DNA of 64,000 bases from Hybos culiciformis (GCA_964007475.1 OZ023273.1:115925812-115989811); one strand, 5' to 3'. Positions 1 to 18,834 are shown, counted from the first letter of the stretch. Translations and numbers: made by a program. Notes: generated from the sequence alone by a model not told the origin.

Positions 1-862
1 TATCGAAAGAAAAAACCATTAATAAGATTTATATGTTCAAATTATCTAATTTGTTTCTAAAATTACATTTACCTACATTACATAAAGAAATGTTCGAATA
101 TCTATAATAAATCCATAGAACTAGAAAAATTACTTGTTAATATAATCAATTAAAAAAAAATACGTACATTAAAGTTAATAGGTAAACATAATGAACTGAT
201 TTGATAATGTAATGTATTTTTTATAAATTAAATTGTAATTAATAATAATTAAAATGTTAATTTAAATTATTTTGTTCGAATTTTTATATAAAACTCATTT
301 ATACATATATATATATATATATATGAAATATATATTTTTATTTACAAATCATCAAATAAAAATGTCAAAAATTTATATGTAAAAAATTAAAATAAAGTTA
401 TTTTATTGGTTATTTTGATACATTTTTTACAAATAATATGAACTTAGTGGTTGCAGACTTGCAGTGACAAATACTTCAATCATAATCTTGCAACTAAGTT
501 TGTTCATGTACAATTTATGTTGTACTTAAATCATAAGTACATAAATTTGTAATTATTATTCAGATATTTTTACCACATGATTTGACGTATGAAAACTTAA
601 AAATTATAATTGCTAAAATATAGACTTTCAAAGTGATAGATGAGTTTTGAAGAACATTATATCAAAACCCTTAATCCTTGAAACTTCCATAATGCTGAGA
701 AAAAAATTAACCTCGAGATTTCATAGCTCATTTTTCGAAATAGAGATTTAAAAATAATGTACAACAGATTAAAAATCACTGAATTAGACTAAAATAGGTA
801 CTTTTTAATTTTGTATATAAAGTATATACTGAGTCGTTTGCTAATTGAGGACACAATTCTTA
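1..862. other. A+T-rich intergenic DNA, no gene seen
   Basis: Low-complexity A/T-rich sequence without an open frame of coding character. A short (TA)n run lies at about 302-324. No splice-flanked GC-richer island is visible. Confidence 0.6.
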
Positions 863-1463
863 TTAACTCGTAAAGTAATTTGTCTGTTTATATATTTCTT
901 TACTATTTTCGACACTCTCGTAGACCCACTTTTCTTCATCACAGCGAGCTGAAATTTGGCACACAGGTTCATGTCGCGTGACAATTGAAGTTATCAAAAT
1001 TTGAAGCGGAAATTTCCATGGAAAACCCGGAAAATCGGGAAAAATCATTTGAAAATTTGGTACAAATTTTAGTAGTGATAAATCCGTTTTAGGAAAAATA
1101 CAAAGTTTTCTGATTTTTCCGACTTTTCCGGAAAATTTTCCGGTAAAAAAGTTTTCTAAATTATGCAGGATCAAGTTCCCTATCAACTGGCATCATTACT
1201 TTCTCTCCGACAATGGTGAAAACTTGCAGAAAAAATCGAAGAAAATTCATGTAAAACGCTTTTCCGGAGTTTTTCCGATCAAGGAAGCGTTTGAGCGTTT
1301 TGCAACCTGGGACAAAGTTGTAGAGCGAAATGAGTTGCATAAAGTTGCTTTTGCAGAAAACTCCATGGAAAACCCGAAAAAGCGGAAAAATCATCGGAAA
1401 ATTTTCATCGATATGATTAGTCATAAAATTGTTTTCAAACATCCATGCAGCACATAATAACAA
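863..1463. repeat. Degenerate repeat-derived block with an internal direct repeat
   Basis: A GC-richer block in which a motif starting CCATGGAAAACCCG occurs twice in the same orientation (about 1016-1060 and 1361-1405), each copy followed by GGAAAAATCAT. Open frames exist on both strands (107 and 100 codons on minus, 77 on plus). The two minus frames share a degenerate MIFP...F..F peptide only because of the DNA repeat. No protein family is recognised. This is best read as old repetitive or transposon-derived DNA, not a gene. Confidence 0.4.
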
Positions 1464-1502
1464 TTTAGTTAACGTGAAAAAGGCAGAAAATAAAAATAAG
1501 AT

Positions 1503-1748
1503 AAAAACGAGTTTTCCAAAAAACTGAGGCCAGGCCGCATGAAAAAGTAGAAAATAATTTTTACTTCACACACAGAGGTGGACTCAGATTTTTTGATTGG
1601 GACATTTCTCTTGAATATTCTTTCTCTTCATGAATCAAATCACTTACGTCCCAATCAAAAAATCTGAGTCCATCTCTGTGTGTGAAGTAAAAATTATTTT
1701 CTACTTTTTCATGCGGCCTGGCCTCAGTTTTTTGGAAAACTCGTTTTT
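1503..1748. repeat. Near-perfect long inverted repeat (hairpin/MITE-like)
   Basis: The left arm 1503-1603 and right arm 1648-1748 are reverse complements over about 101 bp with one mismatch noticed (near 1576/1675), separated by a loop of about 44 nt. Outer ends begin AAAAACGAGTTTTCC. The arms contain a GGCCAGGCCGCATG stretch, GC-rich for this region. Such a structure fits a palindromic foldback MITE or a long hairpin-RNA locus. A target duplication cannot be fixed because both flanks are A/T runs. Confidence 0.85.
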
Positions 1749-4700
1749 AACTTATTTTTTTTTAGCAGCAAACTTAATTCTTTAACAATGAAAAAATATT
1801 TAAATAATCTTCCTCTTAAAACGATTTTTTCACCAGTTAAAAAAAATATAGTGAAATAAATTTGTTAGTTAAGATTAGCGATCTTAGTTCAATAATTTGC
1901 AGAATACCCAGTCTAATGGTTTTGTAGGTTGCTCGTATTTATGAGTAAGTATTTTGATTTTTAAAAGAATAAGATAGTGAAGGGTGGTGTATTGGGAAAT
2001 ATCGTAAATAAGACCAGATGGAAAACGAATTCATTACTGAACCTAACACAGCAATGATATTATCATCATTATCGACAACATTGCCATTGTCAAGAATGGA
2101 AAAGATACAATGGAATACAATTAGCTCATTCTATTTTGAGATATTCTTGTACAAATGTACATAATGCTTATAGAAAATTACTATAGGATCATTTAAGATC
2201 AAATGTATAAAAGTGAAAATTTAAATTTTACTTGATTTCAATACATAGATTGTTTTTTTTGGAAGTAATTAAAGAAAATGCTTTTAATTGGTTTTTTTTT
2301 TGTATTGAACTTACCTTTTCTTGAACTATTTTTTATTTATTTATCCTTATTTTTACAAGATGAAAATTCTATACCAAAACACTAAACCAACATTTTTGTT
2401 GTGCATACTCAGCTAAAACAAAATGAAACAAAAGCAAATAATGGCAACACTTTTTTTTATATTAACGTATACAAATACTATGCATATATAAAAGGTTATT
2501 CAGCATATTTCGCTGTTAAAAAACTTTATTTTTTAAATAAAATTTAATATTTACAGTGAAAATGACGGAAAAAAAAGTAACAAAAAGCTAGCAGAGCTCA
2601 ATGATATCAGCTACCCCGAGTTCTAAAAATTTTGTCTACCACAAAACGCTTTCTTAAAACTTTTTCTTTTGGAATTAAGGAAATTTATTTTTTAAGTACC
2701 AGAACTCAAAATTATACAAAATAGCATCAATATCTTACATTCTTATTGTTGAACAAAATTTTCCTAAATATGGTATGCGATTTCTTCAGAATAATTTTCT
2801 AAAATTCGCTACAACAAACTTCTGCCTGCCTATAACAATTCGTTTTTATTAAGATTACATAATTTTAGCTAGAGAAAATAATAAAATTATGTTTTCATGT
2901 TTTTTTTTTTTTTTTTTTAATTCTAATAAGAAGATTTAATTCACCCTATATTTTATTTTTTTTATCATTATTATTCTTATTATTATTTTTTTTTTTTCGT
3001 GAAAATGCATTTTAATCACGGTAGTAAGTACATAATTTTATTTTAGAATTTCTTAATTAATTTTTATCTTCTTATAAGAAAGAACTGAACCGTGAAACCA
3101 CATTTGGTTCCTTTGCAATTTGAAATAAAAATTTGTAAAACATATTTAAATAAGTACATCATCTGTAAGAAAGTTTATTAAAAATTTTAAAAATTAGTGT
3201 CGATGAGTTTTTTTTTTATTTTAAACGTAGGTCATAGTTATAGAAATTGACTCCTGGACAACCAGGGCAGTGTATACTATTATTTCTATCCCAGAATATG
3301 TGTTTTATTACCAGTGTGTTTATATATTAAGATGTTGTATGTATGTTTAGAACTAATGTGTAATTGTCATCTTGAATTAATTATTTTTCTGATTAAAATG
3401 TAGCTTACAATATATCATGAATATTTGGGATGGTTATGTTTCTTAAATATAATTTTTATAGCTCGTAGGACTATTTCGGTACTTATTTTCATTTTATTTG
3501 ATTAAAAAAAATAGTTTAGATAAATCTTTAGATTTTTAATTAAAATACAAATTGAGAATGACATTTTCGAAGAAATATATTTAACTTCACAATGAGTAGC
3601 GAAATATGCCTATTCCTTATTTATGTATTTCAATAACCTCATAAATTATATCTTTGAAATATTAGTTTATAATCTTCGGGTTATAATGTATAATATAATT
3701 TTGATCAATAATATTTTCAAAATTTATGTTAAAGAAAAACTCAATAACGGAAGTTCATGATTGAAACAGATTAATTTTTTAGCAGTAAAATATTAATATT
3801 ATTAGCATTTAGATTATAGTTAACTGTATAGGATGCATAATTTTTATTAATTGCATTTCCCATTCTGAGAAATTAGGTTTAAAAAAAGCAAATTATACAT
3901 TTTCCGATTTAAAAGTTTGAAATAATCCAATAAGATTTTTAAAATATTTAATGGGAAGGAAATAAATATAAACTATTTCCTCTTTTTTAAAAGTTTTATC
4001 TCACATAAAGTTATTTATTCTTATTAAAAAAAAAATATATATATAAAGAAAGTTTCCAGATTTTCACCGCATTACCTTCCTGCATTTTAAGATAGTTATA
4101 CATAGTTTTTTTTTATGACGTTAATATTTTTATAATAAATGCAAAATGACGTGAAGAAAAAATTTTGGATCCCACGGTCATTAAAATCACTTTTTTTTTT
4201 TCTAAATTAAAGTTGATTTTTTGAGGTGCAAAATAAATTTATCAAGTTTTTTTTTTTTTTTTATTCAGTTTAATTTTCCTTAAGATTTTTAGTTTTTGAT
4301 AACGGTGGTGGAGAAAATTTACATTTTTGTTTTCTTGGAAATTACATCTTAAAACTGATTTTCCCACAATGATTTCAACAGAAAGTTGAATTTTAATTAT
4401 ATTTTTTTAGTCATCACAATAATAATAAATATGTATAAATATGTATAAATAAAATCTCAAGAAATCAACTATTTTTTTTAATAGAAAATCATTGTATAAG
4501 AAAAATGTTAGGGGAACTTTGACTAGAAATATTTTGTTTTAGTTTTTCCTATCTAATAACATTCATAAATTCTAAAATTTTAAACACGATAAGTAGTAGT
4601 ATTATTAACTGAGGTTGTTTAAGTATTTAAAAATCATATTAAAGGAATATTCATTTCGAAGAGTTAAAACTAAATATAATATTTGGTTCTAATTATTAAT

Positions 4701-7700
4701 ATTTAAATATTACATGAATAATACGAATCACGTTCAACTTTCGGCCACCAACCAATAATGGAATGTTGTAGAATTAATTTTTGGTATACAAAACAGTTTT
4801 TGTTTATATTATTCAAAATTAATTGTTAGTTAAAAGATTGTTATTTATTTTAGTCTTCACAATTTGAGATCAGACCTTCAAAGCTCGGCAACTCATTACT
4901 GATATAAAAAAATATTGTAAACTTTTTCAAAACAGTCAAAACAAAAAATTTTCAAACATTGGAATCTAGGTTTATGTACGAGAAGAGCGGTTTTAAAAGC
5001 AATAAATAACGCTAAATGTTTCTTTATGAAGTTTATGTTGGAGCTATGATAACAACTTAGACAATCTATTCAATTTTAATAAATACTGAATGAGTTTTAA
5101 TTCGAACTTAGAATTAAAAACAAGAATGCATTGTTTTGCAGACATTCGAATATTACAAAAACTAAGTTGTGTTAAATTTTAACTGTTGAGTCATAGACCT
5201 TATAATGGACTATGACATTTGGTAGGAGTTTATACTACAATACAATTTTTTTTTATATAAATTACACAAATCACATTTAAATTCTTAGAACAAAAAAAAA
5301 TTTCTTCGTAATTGAATTTTCTGAGGATTGGTCAACTGTTGTCTAATTAATGAGTAATATAATGTTTAATCTTTAAATGATCAACGTTATCCTTGTCTGG
5401 GGTTTGTTGCTAAACAGGCCAATGTGTAAAATTAAATTATATGGAAAATAAAATTTGTCGTCGAAAATATAATTAACTTTGTAAGTAGATGTTTAATTTT
5501 TTTTATTTTATTAAATTTTTTTTAAATTTTGAAATTGGTTACTACAAACTATGTAAATGTTTGGATAGTGATAATGTAGGTAGTGATAATGTAGCTATTT
5601 TTCACAATATCTTGGAAATAAAAATTCGTCCTTTCTCCGCCAAGACAATTGTAGAGTTCTTTGTAGTATTATAAAATACTTCTTTATTATATATCAATCC
5701 ATTCAAAATTTATCATCTTGTGATCTTTATTGTTAAGCACTTTTGAAAAAGTTTCATAATCTAGTAAATATATTTATCAAAAAATTGCAAAATTGAAAAT
5801 TGAGAAATTTACCCCAGATAGTACAAAATTTTCATTTAGAAATGAGATGTTATTGTATTTGAAATAAGCTAAAAACTAATATCATTTTAAATATTGTTAA
5901 GATATTATTTTTCAAAGAGTTCGCTGTACTTCTTGTACCTGCTTCATTTTGTTTCAAATTTTTTTAATGAGGTAATTTTTTCCATTTTTTTTTTTTTTTG
6001 AATAGAAAAATGAAACAATTTAATGAGATCTCTTGATTTTCTCACGCAATTTTCTAAAATGATAAAATAAAACAATTTTTTATTATAATTATTTTTCTAC
6101 AGTGTCTTTTTTTGCAGGATTTTCAGAATACAATAGAAAACTATATAAAAATTATTTTACATTTTTAGTTTAACTTAAAAAACATTAGTTAAGACGCCAA
6201 GCTGAAAATAAAATTACGCAGCTTGTTTTTAAAAGTTTAAAGAAGGAGTCCAATTGAAAGATTAAATAAAATTGAATAAAGGAACATTTTTGAAAAGTTG
6301 GAAAAGTTTCTGCACAAATATTGATTTATAAAAGTTCTAAATTCTATATTCTATTCTTGATTTTTTGAGACATAATTTTATCTATAAGTGTTTTCCAAAA
6401 GAGATTTTTTACCACCACTTTCACAAACTTAAATATTCTGAAACATAAATTATAGAATACTGTACGAGATTTATATTTTAAAAAAAAAATCATTAAAAAC
6501 TGATAGATTATTCATTATATAAATTCTTCAGATATCGTTCTTTACTGATAAAAAAAAATCATAGTCACAAAAGCGATATTGATTTAATAAATAATGATAA
6601 ATTAAGTTATAATAATTTGTTGGCGTATTTTTCTGTGTTAAACCCCCACATCATCAATTAGTTCGATTTTCACATTAAGTTGATAAAAAGCTTGGACAAT
6701 GTTTTCGTTCTCAATATTACCAGAAATTCATTTTTCAAGTTAATTTCCATTTAATGGTATTACTTAGTTTAATTTAAGTTTATAATGGTTCGATATTTAA
6801 GTATTTTAGGAAACAAAAATAATATCTTAAAAATTTTAAATTTTAGTATTTGTGCTTTATATCAAATTTAAAGAAATATTTGATTTTCAAACAAGTCATT
6901 CGAATTTATTTCCAGAAAATTTTTACACCGAATTAATACATTTTAACTGGCTGGGAAATTGAAATTTTTTGATGAGAAAAATCCATAAACTTTAGAACAT
7001 TCTATATTTAATAATTCAAATTGCAAAAATTAAATTCATTATATATAATTCATAATTCAAAAGAGTTAAAAACTTGTAACCAGGAATTAGATCTTTACTA
7101 GTTTTAAAATATAATTACATATTTGTATTTTGGTAATATCATTTTCGTTAAGTTATTTTGAAAAAAGAAAAATTAAGATTAAGGAAAAGGCCTTGAACCA
7201 AATTAGTTTTTGTTTTCTTCAAGCAGTCTGAAAAGTTAAAATTCATTAAAATTAATTGCTATTGATAGCTTAAATTAGAAAAAAAAAAAAAAACAATTGA
7301 AAAAAGTGAATGTAACTTTCTTCTATTCATTATAAGACTCAAAGAGAAATTTTCACAATTAACGAAAGGTGTTCGTAATGATTTCATGGGAATTTAAAAA
7401 AAATTTTATAATTTTTTTTTGCAAAATTATTATTAAAGTTTAATGTTCAAAAAATTTTTTTTTTATAAAATTAAAATTTTTTTTTTTTTTATAATATTTG
7501 AATTATAATTAGAATTCGTGGGAAATATTATTTGAATTGTGAATTAAGTTTTTAAGTTGTTATTATAATTTTTTTTTTGTATATATATTTTAATAAAGGA
7601 AACGACATTCTGCCGCCTCATAATAATAACATTAGTTGAACTTTGAATACAATTTTGAACTTTAGTTAGTTTTAATATTAAAAATTTTAAAATTGGTGGC

Positions 7701-10113
7701 CATTCTTGGCAGACCGCTGACAAACGTAGGAAGGCAATGTTCTGACTAATAAAATAATGTTCTTTTTGATAATTTGTTCCCCAACTAAAACATGAATTTA
7801 TCTTATATCCTATTGAAATCAATTTGGAGTGTTCTGAAGATTAAAAAGTTATGTTTGAAAAGCTATGCTTGAAACTTAAATAAAACTTTTCGGATTATAT
7901 TATAGAAAGTAGATGAATTGACTCCATATTTTTGCTTTATTTGTTAATTTAATTTGTTTTGCATTTTAATATGATGAAATTATATTTAATAATTATTGTA
8001 AAAAAACATCGCAAGAATTTTTTTTTTACTACAAAATAATTTATTTAAATTTCTTCTTTGTTTTGTATATCTAGTTTTTTTTTTTTTTAATTTCTTTCAA
8101 ATAATACATAAAATATAAATTTCTGAGAATAATATATATAGCTTAAATTTACTATTTTTTTTTTTCATTATAAAATATAGTTTTAATATAAATATATGTA
8201 TTATTTTTTTATATATATATTTATTTATGTCATAGGTTTTTTTATGTTTTTTTCTTACTTATAAAAATTTATATAAAACTCATATATTTACACAAAATTT
8301 TATTTTTTATTTTTATAAATTTATGTTTGTTTAATTTTTATTTTTTTGTTTTTTTATTCTATTATACATCTGCTATGTTATTTTATTTCTTTTTGCATAA
8401 AGTAATATTGCAAAAAAAAAAAAAAAAATCAGTAAACCTTTTTTTTTTTTAATTAATAGCTTAAAGCTTAGTTTTAAAAAATTGGTACAATTTGCCTTAT
8501 TGATTTATTTGACTATATTTTTCTAAAAATTGACGTATTTATATTTGTCACTATAGAGTTGATAGAGTATGTTTATTGACTGGCAGTATCAACAACCTGG
8601 TTTTTTTCAATTTATTGATAAAAGTTCTATATTTGAAGACGCTAAAATTTTCAAATAATGTTTATAAAAAAAAAAGTCTAAAATATATTTTAAAAGAGTT
8701 AAAAGAGCCATTAAAAGTCAACTATTATGACAATGGATTTAAAAATTTATAATTTTTAAATACTTAATGTGTATAAGACTAAGATAATTGAAGTTTTATC
8801 ATTCCTCATACACATGTCTTCTAGCTTATTTTGTCCTGTTTAGGCCAATATTATTATTATTTAAATAAATCTTCATAAAAAAATAAGTTTGAAACTCGTG
8901 AAGACTACCAGTCTTATTTAATTATTATTTAATTAATGTATTTGTTTCGATGGAATTATTCAACATTATCTGATTAATTGACCATTTTTTTTTTTTAATC
9001 ATATTCTAAAATAAAAATTTATTTTCTTGAGTGCTATCTCAAGAAGGAATATTACAATCAGAAATCTCTAGTGATTTTATTTAATTTTACTTAAAAGTTA
9101 ATTTAATTTTTTTGTTTTTTTAATACATTATGTTAAAAATGTAAATTAAAATTCCATTAACTTTAATAAACTTTTAACTTTTTTCCAAAAAAAATATCTA
9201 AACTATAATTTAATTTTGCATGTTGGAATGTGTTTGTTTGTTGCGTAGAATTTATGACGAGACCAAAAAAAAAGTCTAAGTTTTTCTTTAAATTTTTGTA
9301 CTTTTGAAAGACATTTGATAAAAAATAGTAATTTTTTAAAACCCTAGCAGAATCAATATTAATTAATAAATTATGTATATAATCCAAATACATTTCATTG
9401 CATTTTTTCAAACAAAAAATCGAATTTTCTACAGTTTCCACAGTATATAATTAATCAGAAGATAAATTAAATTTGATTTTTTAAAATAGTTTTACAGAAT
9501 AAAACAGGCATGTAAAATTATGAAAATCCTTTAAGTCATTATGATTGTTGATAATAATCGTTATTAAAAGTGACTCTTTTTTTTTACTCTTAGGCATAAT
9601 TTTTATGAAGATGCAATTTTTTACCAAAATTTAATATAATAAATTACTTAAATTTAAAACAAAATGCTTGACCACATAATCATAGAACTATCGAAGACGG
9701 CAATTAATATGCAAAAGCCTCAATGTCTCAATAAATTCTTGAAGAAAGAGATTTCTTCGAAAATCGTATAATAAAAATAAAATGTGTAATTTCCGAATTT
9801 ATTTTTTGATGTCATAACTATGAGTGAAAAATATTTTGTATTTTCAATTTTCAAAAGCAAAGAAAATATTTTGCTTGAAAATTTAATTAAAATTGCATTT
9901 AAGAAATTTAAGTTTTTTCGAATAACCTAATATTTCTGTGTAGGATAATATTTATAGCATAATATTATTTTTTAAAATTAACACCTTTTCTTAAGAATTA
10001 TTGGCATTACTACAATTATTGTGACCTAACAAAAATTTAGTAAGAAAATTTCGAATTTTCCCGGAAAATATACAAAGAAATTATTACCGAGTGTGTCATT
10101 GACAGTTATGAAT
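1749..10113. other. Intergenic A+T-rich DNA downstream of Su(H)
   Basis: About 8.4 kb without a recognisable gene. Short open frames (such as 5489-5674, 7544-7822 and 9163-9441) have the A/T-driven composition of random frames. Local items are a 17-bp tandem duplication around 5565-5598, homopolymer-rich tracts (about 2895-3000 and 8000-8460), and two consensus CSL sites, TTCCCACA at 4361-4368 and CGTGGGAA at 7517-7524. Confidence 0.55.
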
Positions 10114-10119
10114 TTTATT
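10114..10119 (-). terminator. Candidate poly(A) signal of Su(H)
   Basis: TTTATT on plus reads AATAAA on minus, about 245 nt past the Su(H) stop codon. It is the first canonical hexamer I found downstream. In A/T-rich DNA this hexamer is common by chance, so use of this site is an inference. Confidence 0.3.
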
Positions 10120-10362
10120 TGCAGAATAAAATAACTACCGAAATATAATTCAAAATTCAAATATGTAATTCAAATAATTAGAGAAGAGAAAATTTAATTT
10201 TAAACACTTTTAAAAGTTTATAAAGCAATTTAGACATTAATTTATATCAAATTAAAAAATAAAGCTATTTTTTCAATTTTTTTATAACTTTTATACAACT
10301 CACATGGAAATTCCAAGAATTTCTTTTTTCAAATACTGCTTACAATAATCTCTTCTTATTTA

Positions 10363-15009
<4,647 letters not shown>

Positions 15010-15151
15010 TACAGCCAGTTTTGCAAATTACATATAATTTTTCACTTGAATAATTTTAAAAAAAAATTGTTTTTATGATTGTTTTTTAATCTTTTCATCA
15101 CTTGAGTTCGAATTTGATTTTGCATTCTTTGACATGTTCAATAATTTATTC
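15010..15151 (-). other. Candidate Su(H) 5' UTR with upstream ORF
   Basis: On minus, a pyrimidine run followed by AG at 15153-15152 gives a plausible acceptor, so 15151-15010 could be the untranslated start of the first coding exon. It would carry a short upstream ORF (ATG at 15135-15133, about 19 codons, begins MSKNAKS) out of the main frame. Placement is inferred only from the splice-like signal. Confidence 0.25.
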
Positions 15152-17260
15152 CTAAAAAAAAAATGTTATTGCATTTGTTTTTTGAGCTCGATTTCGAGTT
15201 TGTTTCCTTAAAATATTGATTAAGAGGCTACAGAAAGTAGTAGGTAACTATTCCAAAATTAAAGATTTAAAGTAGTATTCCAAAATCAAAGATTTAAAAT
15301 GGAAATCTACGTCTATGAATCAATAGTTTGGATATACTTGCTATAATTTTTTAAAATAAAATTATCTTTTATTTTCGAAGAACTTATACCTAAGGCCTGA
15401 TTGTTTTTAAATTTTATGAATTAAAGTGTGTAAGTAGGTTGATTACGTCGATTATTATTTGATATTTTCAGAGATATTTTTTTTTTATAAAGTAAACCGA
15501 TAGCAAATGACGGCTAGTAAAAGAAATAATTTGAGAATAAAGTTCATTAGATAGAGAAAGTTCTGCTGTTGGAGTTGTGAAACAATGACACTTCTAATAG
15601 GTAGGTACCTAGGTACCTAAATGGTTTTCTTCTTACATTTTTTACGACGGATGTAACCTAGGTAGGTTAATTATATTTAGGACGTGTAGCTGTATAATAC
15701 TTAACATCTAATAGTAAAACTTTTAAAAATAAGACTTTAGACTTGCAAACTTGCATACAATGGAAAAATTATTGTTGCTCAGAAGGTGAAAACATTAGTT
15801 CGAATAGGCAGACATCATTCAAATGTCAAATAACATTTTTGATCGCAAATCGATTGACTGAAAGAGGCTCAGTAGCAGCATAAACTCTCACAGTTGCTTT
15901 AAGATTTTTTATTACAACTTGTTTTTGAAATAATCAATCGAAGACTTACAATACCTAGGTGCAGGTTCCAATAGGTACGGCTACTTTTCAATAGGTAAGG
16001 CAAAAATTTGTAATTTTTTATATGAGAAGTAGGAAAGAAATTATTTTTTAAATTGTTTTGATAAAAATTGAAAAAAAAAATCAAAATTATTTATTTAAAT
16101 TAAAATTTTGAAGTGCCATCAAAGCACAAATTAAAATAGGATTGAAAATATCAACACGACCAGTTGATTTAGAAAAATTGCTGCCCCCAAATAATGGGCT
16201 GGCTGGGAGTGGAAAAGCAAAGCAAAAACAAAATGCTTTTTTTTAATAAATTTGAAAATTATTTTACGGAAACAAATTTATTTTTTTTTTAATTATCAAT
16301 ATTATTCAATTTTTAATTTTTTATTTCAATTTTTTTAATTTATAACAAAAATTATTTATTTCTTCTTTTTTTTTTTTTACTTAATGAAAAATTTATCATT
16401 TTTTGTTTTTGTAAACACGCAGCAATTTTGTTTTTTTTTTTTTTTATTTTCAATTTCTTATTTGATTTTTTTTTTTTTTTTTTTTAATCACAGCCACATT
16501 TATATTTTCTTTTTAAATTAAAATCATAATTTAATTTTTTTTTTCAATTTTCAATTTTGTATTTTGGCACTGCTTTTTAAATTGAAATAAATTTTTCTTT
16601 TAATTTAATTTTTTTTAGAAAATTAATTTTTAATTTTAATTTGTTGAAGAACGAAAAAATATCGCACATAATAATTATTTTTTTCTCTTTTTCAATTAAT
16701 TTTTTTTGTTTTAATGACAGATGTATTATTCGTGTTGTCAAAAAAATAAGGATATTTTTTTTTGTTTTCGCGTCATCTGTCATTTAAAATTTTTGTTTAT
16801 GTATGATTTTTTTTTCTTGTTAATTTTGAGTTAAATTCGATTTGGAGTTATTCATTATTCATTTCAGTTATTTTGGTACAAAAAAAAAAACATAAGTTAA
16901 ATATTTTGTTTTTCAATAATAAAATCTTTGTTGAGTTAATTATTTTATAATAAAATTCAAAATTTTATTAATTTCAGTTAAAATTAATTTGTTTTTTTTT
17001 TGTTTTCCGCTAAACACAAAATTCAATAAACTAACATCGTAACACCGAAAGCTGGAATGACAAACTGAAAATTTTCTTGTTTTTTTTTTTTTTTTGTTTT
17101 GTATTCGGAAAAAATATACAAAGTAGAAAAAAAACTTACTTCTTTTACTTAAAAATGGGTTTGATTGAAGTTATGATTTGAGAAATCTTTTTTGGGTTAG
17201 TTTCAGATTTTGTTTTGATTTCTTTGTTCTTCTAAATCTAAATCAAGTTAATTTTAACTT
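15152..17260. other. Upstream region of Su(H); low-complexity and short repeats
   Basis: No recognisable gene. Contains a 27-bp-period tandem duplication (15249-15271 and 15276-15298), palindromic TAGGTACCTA runs near 15600-15620 and 15655-15665, and a long T-rich low-complexity tract at about 16240-17110. The Su(H) promoter or 5' exons may lie here, but no core promoter signal can be told from background. Confidence 0.5.
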
Positions 17261-17400
17261 CTGCCAGGTACCTATCCTTTGGATTTTGGCGCTGATTTTG
17301 ATACATGCGGTAGCTCCACTGAAGAAGGAGCCATGGTACTATTTGCAAACAAGATAATGTTCTGTGAGACGTGACAAATCGTAGCTTGTTCTTTAAGTAG
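17261..17400. other. GC-richer island with short open frames on both strands
   Basis: Composition is clearly different from the T-rich surroundings. Plus has an open frame at 17261-17374 (37 codons). Minus has a 20-codon frame at 17334-17272 beginning ATGGCTCC in a good initiation context (ACCATGG), peptide MAPSSVELPHVSKSAPKSKG. No family is recognised. It could be a first exon of an unseen gene or transposon debris. Confidence 0.25.
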
Positions 17401-18681
17401 AATAATCAAAATAAATATATGCACCTACTTAAGCAAGAATATAACATGTAGCTTGACTTGTATAGAAAAAAACATTTTTGAAGTACAACCTAGAATACCT
17501 AGAATTTACACAAGAGCCCAGATGGTCATATAGTCTCATTAGTTTCCTACTTAAGGCCTTTATCAAACCAACGGCCCAAGTTTTTCACATTGTTAACGAA
17601 AATAAATGTTATCAGTGCCAAGATAAGGTGAACGTATTGATTCGATTTTGCCAGATATAGAAAACAAAATAAAGCCGGGGTTTCCTGATGTTGATAGACA
17701 AGCGATGAATATTAGCTCAATACTAAATCACAATTAATCATTTAAAAATTTCTCTGAGTTATATTTCTAGGGCCATGATTTCAAGAACCTTAGAAATATC
17801 ATTTACTTATATATATAGAAAAAATGATGGACCGCTGAAGCATCGCTTTATTTAATGGAAGACTAGTGGAGTAATGTGTTAATGTTAATCAAAACGAATT
17901 GTGATTAGTTCGAGCATAATTTTCTCGAACGACAACCCCTGCTAGCTTTTGTTCACCAGTTTCATCAGTTACAACCACATACAAATCTATTTTTTAAGAC
18001 TGTATTGGTTTTTTCTTAGAAAATTGTGTATGTATTTTACTATTTACTATAACGCACTAGGAAGTAGTTCATAATTACAAAAAAACTACTTCCTAAAAGA
18101 GACAGTAACAAAGAAAAAAAAATGTTTTTATTCGGCTATCTCGTTTTTATTTCTACTTATCGGAAGTAGTTTAAAAGTACTTTAAAAATAGTTTTAAAGT
18201 AGTTTAAAAGTAGTTTAAAACTACAGTAGGTACTAATGAATCACTCATAAAAAAAAAATCAAACGTGGATTGTTTTTTATTGGAAATTAATTAAATAAGA
18301 TTAAAAACTTGGAATAATTCATTTAAAAAGTGGAAAATTGTTTTTTATCTGAATAAAATTAAATTAACTTAAAAAAATTATCATTATCAATATTAATTTA
18401 CAGGTAAGATCTTTTATTTTTTTAAATTATTTCTTCATGCAAAAATTAAGGTTAGGTAGGAATTAGGAATAAATTTTAAAAAACATTTTTTTAGCAAGAA
18501 AAATAAAATTATAATTATTTTATTTTGAACAAGAAAAAAAAATATAATAATTATTTTATTTTTCTTGTTGAAACATATTTCTCCGTTCTATTTAAAAAAA
18601 AAAATAATAATAATATTCCTAATTTAATAATAGGGTCACCAATAGACCTATAAAAAAGAGGTTCATAATTAATTGTTTGAT

Positions 18682-18834
18682 ATGTCAAAAAAAACTTTTC
18701 AACATGCCATGTCTATGCTAGCAAAACAAGAAAAAGAAGACGAATCACGCTACAAGCATTTAGACAATTTCGCTCGAACTCAACATAGTCCTGAGGAATC
18801 TAATGGCAATGCTGCAACTAGCTTCGAAGTTTAA
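18682..18834 (+). other. Short coding-like frame inside the 17.9-19.6 kb element
   Basis: A 50-codon ATG-to-stop frame, MSKKTFQHAMSMLAKQEKED and onward with mixed, non-A/T-driven amino acids (ARTQHSPEESNGNAA). Its composition differs from random frames nearby. No family is recognised. It may be an exon remnant of a transposon gene or of a captured host gene. Confidence 0.3.

Noticed and set aside
15764..15785. ATTGTTGCTCAGAA resembles the core of miR-315
   Set aside because: No complementary arm capable of forming a precursor hairpin is seen nearby and the seed end differs.
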